33,629 nt of DNA from Promethearchaeati archaeon (GTDB taxonomy: Archaea > Asgardarchaeota > Heimdallarchaeia > Heimdallarchaeales > Heimdallarchaeaceae). The notes beneath the pieces were generated by a model. It was not told the DNA's origin. It did not search any database and saw only the letters and a list, made by a program, of their open reading frames with translations. Both the position numbers and the translations under genes were made by a program. Positions 30,843 through 33,629 of the stretch are shown in pieces. Every line of letters starts with the position of its first letter. Within the stretch, counting starts at the first letter, position 1. Where the stretch lies: positions 1 through 33,629 of the forward strand of contig JABLTJ010000035.1 in NCBI GenBank assembly GCA_013166775.1. Direction: 5' to 3'.

Positions 30843-32492
30843 TTACAATTTCTCCTTAATTCTATCTCTGATAACATTCTTTTCTAACAGAGTTGCTATT
30901 TCTAGAGCTCCGTTCAGTACTTCTCTTCCTCTATCATTGAGTAAAGGTAAAATAAAATTACCAAAGTTCTCTAGTACTCTTAGAAGATCTACTGAATCTT
31001 CAAGACTCTCATAGATAGAGATAGCAGATTCATAATGAACAATTGCTTTTTCTGTATTCTTCTCACGTTCAACAATTGCTAAGATTTCTTTTGACAAAGC
31101 TTCATACAAAGGATTATCTTTTTTCTTGGCTAAATCGATCGTTTCTTCAGCATATTGTTTTGCTTGTTTAAGATTTTTAGTTGACATTCCTAAAGCTATC
31201 TGATAATTTATATATAATATATAATCAGAAATTTGATTGGTACGATCTCCCACAAGCTGTTCAATAATTTTAGTAATTTTCTTGTTTATTTTCTCTATTC
31301 TTTTCCCATCTTTGAGTTGTATAGCAAGAATTTGTGCTCCAAGATAATTGTAAAATGCATTTGCATTGCTATTATTCTTTACAAATAGATCTCCAATTTC
31401 CTCATACATTGATGTTTCGTTATTTATCTCATCATCAGATAATTTAGCGATATTAGAAGCAGTAAATAAACCCTTGATTGTATCAGAATATTCTCCCTCA
31501 ATGGGTTCTTGTATAAATTTAATGTTCTTCAATCCTTTAATTATATCAAAAGAGCTTCTTTCTGAAAGAAGTTGATAGATTTTTCTTACATTATCTGAAT
31601 CAATAACAGGTTCAAGTGGAGGAAGGTCCAGACGTGATTTCAAAGAATGACCTGAATATAGAAGTTGTCTAGCAATGTTTAGATACTTTGGTAACTCTAA
31701 ACCTTCTAATATTTCAGGATAATCACTAAGTACTACTCTAGCGTTTTCCAAGAATTCGTGTGCTTGAATATAATTTCTAGTTTTCAGATAAAGATTACCT
31801 ATTCTGAAATCGATATTCCCTACCCAGTGCCAATCGTTGATTGATTTGAAATAGTCTTTACCTTCATTATAGAGGTTGATAGCTTGTTTTATATCGCCAA
31901 GTGAAAGACAATCTGCAAAATAAACAGTATTTTTTGCATAAGCTTCCTGAGTACCAATCTCTTCTGCTAATTTAATAGCTTGTCCAAAAACCACTGAAGC
32001 ATCCTTGAAATCAAAATTCATCAAGTTTATTCCAAAAGGTGTTAGATACTCTAAATGTAACTCTTTATTTTCTGATTTCCTAGCCTCACTTACAGCCATA
32101 AGAAAATACTCAGTAGCTTCCTTGTAATCTGCTTGGGAACTAAAAAGTGAAGCAATATAATATGCAATTTTTGCAGTTAATTCTCTAGCTTCAAGAATTC
32201 TACTAGCATCGAGTATTTCTGCAATTTGCCTAATAGCAATTTCAGGATCAGCATCTTCGAGTTCCTTCTTTTTAGCTTCAAATCTTTCTTCCAACTTTGC
32301 TATCTCATCTTCAAGCTTATCCCCATAAGTGATTATAACATCTTTATCAGAAAAACCTACTACTTCTTCTTCTGGGATTTCTTCTAATCCTGCGAGATCA
32401 CTGTACTCTTCAATATCAAAAGAAATAGTCTCAAGATCATCAAGATCTTCATATTCTTCTTCAAGGTCTTCCAATTCTTTTTCTTCACTCAT
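30843..32492 (-). CDS. Large tetratricopeptide-like repeat protein with acidic head
   Basis: The first 40 residues are a Glu/Asp-rich low-complexity head (SEEKELEDLEEEYEDLDDLE). The rest of the 549 residues are helical repeats of TPR type. Examples are KIAYYIASLFSSQADYKEATEYFLMAVSEARKSEN (about 104-138), KNTVYFADCLSLGDIKQAINLYNEGKDYFKS, DFRIGNLYLKTRNYIQAHEFLENARVVL, and near the end EKAIVHYESAISIYESLEDSVDLLRVLENFGNFI. No enzymatic motif is seen. It should be a cytoplasmic protein-binding scaffold. It shares the architecture of the 20623 protein, but I see no close sequence match. It stands alone, with 98 bases before the next gene on the same strand. Confidence 0.8.
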   Translation of the reverse strand: MSEEKELEDLEEEYEDLDDLETISFDIEEYSDLAGLEEIPEEEVVGFSDKDVIITYGDKLEDEIAKLEERFEAKKKELEDADPEIAIRQIAEILDASRILEARELTAKIAYYIASLFSSQADYKEATEYFLMAVSEARKSENKELHLEYLTPFGINLMNFDFKDASVVFGQAIKLAEEIGTQEAYAKNTVYFADCLSLGDIKQAINLYNEGKDYFKSINDWHWVGNIDFRIGNLYLKTRNYIQAHEFLENARVVLSDYPEILEGLELPKYLNIARQLLYSGHSLKSRLDLPPLEPVIDSDNVRKIYQLLSERSSFDIIKGLKNIKFIQEPIEGEYSDTIKGLFTASNIAKLSDDEINNETSMYEEIGDLFVKNNSNANAFYNYLGAQILAIQLKDGKRIEKINKKITKIIEQLVGDRTNQISDYILYINYQIALGMSTKNLKQAKQYAEETIDLAKKKDNPLYEALSKEILAIVEREKNTEKAIVHYESAISIYESLEDSVDLLRVLENFGNFILPLLNDRGREVLNGALEIATLLEKNVIRDRIKEKL

Positions 32493-32590
32493 AAGAGTTG
32501 CACCTATTTGTACATTATTTACATAGAAGTATTTCCTTATTATATTTATCTCTTAAAATCGATTGGAATAAAAAAAACAGTATGTTTAAT

Positions 32591-33629
32591 CTATCTGAAT
32601 TTTCTTCGTTTAAATGAAATAAATATTTGAAAGATAACAATTACTAGAATACAACTTAAAATAGTAGAATTAGTTGTTTCAGCCTTTATATATCCAGCTG
32701 CGGCTAACCATTCCCTTGCTTTATCCAAATTATAGTCATATTTGATGATATCATCATAATAGTAGAAAGCAGTATAAGGAGGTATAGGATTGTGAACTAT
32801 AATATGCTCACCATCATGTAATTCATTATTCATTTCTTCTCTGTCAATCGCATAACAAATAGCTTTTCGAACAGCACAAGCTTTTGTATAATTTTCTTTA
32901 CCAGGCTCGGTTAAGAAAATATTGTTATCCTCACCTCCAATAAAACTTCTTTGCAAATTAAATGCAATGTAAAGGAAGTAATCTATAACTTCTGATTGTA
33001 CTTCAAATCTAGAATCTTCTTGCATTAGCTTTCTCTCTTCTGGGAAGACTGTAACACCTAATATATCTAGCTTTCCAGCTTTGAATTCTGCTAATGAAGC
33101 GGAATCATATGTAATAACACGGGTATTAACAGTCTCAACATATGGAGTTTTTCCACCTACACCATCGATAGCTCCAACACCAAACCAAAAAGGACTTCTG
33201 GTATGAACTGTAATCACATTGTCTTCATAATAATCCAACATATATTTACCATTACCAAAACATGATTTACTGAAAGTCTGCCATTGATTAGTGTTGACAA
33301 TTTCATCATAAAGCCCCCAAGTCTTAACTCCACCAATACTGTAAGTCAAACTAGGATTAGTAGAATTAAGGTAGAACTCAGGGAGTGCATTAAAATCCAT
33401 CCCTGCAAAGAAATCTATGTAAGGTTCGATTTCTGGAGTGTCAGGATTACCATCGATAAAGACATGGAAAGCTAAATCATCTGCAGGATCAACATAGATG
33501 TCTGATATCCATTCAGCTAATGAGGGGTCTTCACTGATATTTGCATTACCCCAAGCTAAGTAGGTAAACACTGCATCCTTTGCTGTAACTTGTTGGTTGG
33601 TACCATCACTATATTCACCATCTTTTAAC
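32591..33629 (-). CDS. ABC transporter substrate-binding protein, family 5 (OppA/DppA-like), C-terminal part
   Basis: The gene runs off the right edge. The frame is open to 33629, where LKDGEYSDGTNQQVTAKDAV matches the L+DGxxFSDGTxxTAxDVVFTL segment found in the first third of family 5 binding proteins, so the GTG at 33571 is not the start. Further landmarks are YFLYIAFNLQR, AVRKAICYAIDREEMNNELHDGEHIIVHNPIPPYTAFYYYDD and YNLDKAREWLAAAGY, all typical of peptide/nickel binding proteins. The C-terminus adds a hydrophobic span (STILSCILVIVIFQIFISF) and a KRRKFR tail, an anchor that holds the protein on the outer face. A peptide substrate is inferred from family and from the peptidases in the window. 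Confidence 0.9.
   Translation of the reverse strand, partial: LKDGEYSDGTNQQVTAKDAVFTYLAWGNANISEDPSLAEWISDIYVDPADDLAFHVFIDGNPDTPEIEPYIDFFAGMDFNALPEFYLNSTNPSLTYSIGGVKTWGLYDEIVNTNQWQTFSKSCFGNGKYMLDYYEDNVITVHTRSPFWFGVGAIDGVGGKTPYVETVNTRVITYDSASLAEFKAGKLDILGVTVFPEERKLMQEDSRFEVQSEVIDYFLYIAFNLQRSFIGGEDNNIFLTEPGKENYTKACAVRKAICYAIDREEMNNELHDGEHIIVHNPIPPYTAFYYYDDIIKYDYNLDKAREWLAAAGYIKAETTNSTILSCILVIVIFQIFISFKRRKFR

Noticed and set aside
1..33629. CRISPR array, tRNA or rRNA genes, insertion sequence or prophage
   Set aside because: No regularly spaced repeats, tRNA-like cloverleaf, rRNA segment, transposase, integrase or structural phage gene was found by reading; intergenic spaces are too short for most of these.

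Overview
The window is AT-rich, gene-dense DNA, most probably from an Asgard archaeon. The strongest marker is a two-domain gelsolin-like protein (1757-2371, minus). Supporting signs are archaeal TATA-like boxes about 25-30 bases before many start codons, an F420-type (Ddn-like) reductase, a TldD/TldE pair and an SLC41-like tandem MgtE transporter. A Heimdallarchaeia-type lineage is only a guess. About the first 170 bases differ: they are GC-rich and encode part of a bacterial RsbW-like ATPase that breaks off in mid-domain. This looks like an assembly chimera at a contig end.

Layout. 135-1639 (minus): an ABC ATPase and a truncated FtsX/MacB-type permease. 1757-2371 (minus): the gelsolin-like gene. 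2485-3893 (plus): an uncharacterised helical protein and a degenerate methyltransferase-like protein. 3890-7050 (minus): MazG-like hydrolase, branched-chain aminotransferase, a kinase-fold protein lacking its catalytic Asp, and a helical ferritin-like protein. 7197-10031: PAP2 phosphatase, ZIP transporter, small membrane protein and alpha/beta hydrolase. 10065-11513 (minus): a polytopic acyltransferase-like protein. 11680-14485 (plus): TldD/TldE. 14538-15221 (minus): an anchored exported protein. 15344-18696 (plus): PepF peptidase, small membrane protein, PHP phosphoesterase and F420-type reductase. 18697-19533 (minus): nucleotidyltransferase-fold protein. 19624-20527: a radical SAM pseudogene. 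20623-23116 (plus): TPR-like protein, helical partner and CutA. 23124-26983 (minus): MgtE-type transporter, small helical protein, wHTH/methyltransferase-like fusion, exported membrane protein and a Cys-rich mini-protein. 27120-30831 (plus): double metallophosphoesterase, divergent RtcB-like protein and glycerophosphodiester phosphodiesterase. 30843-33629 (minus): a second TPR protein and a peptide-binding protein that runs off the right edge.

How the genes may work together. An OppA-like binding protein, PepF, TldD/TldE and a branched-chain aminotransferase are all present, which fits peptide and amino-acid use. Mg (MgtE), Zn/Fe (ZIP) and Cu-type (CutA) metal functions are scattered through the window. 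The most unusual segment is 27120-30831. A two-domain metallophosphoesterase whose second domain has lost its metal ligands precedes a shortened RtcB homologue that keeps the catalytic Cys/His set but lacks one metal-binding Asp, and a GDPD follows. All three lie on one strand and act on phosphodiester or phosphomonoester chemistry, so they are the best candidate for an undescribed RNA-end or cyclic-phosphate processing module. Each also has its own TATA-like box, so they need not be one operon.

No tRNA, rRNA, CRISPR array, insertion sequence or prophage was seen, and no intergenic stretch exceeds about 170 bases.
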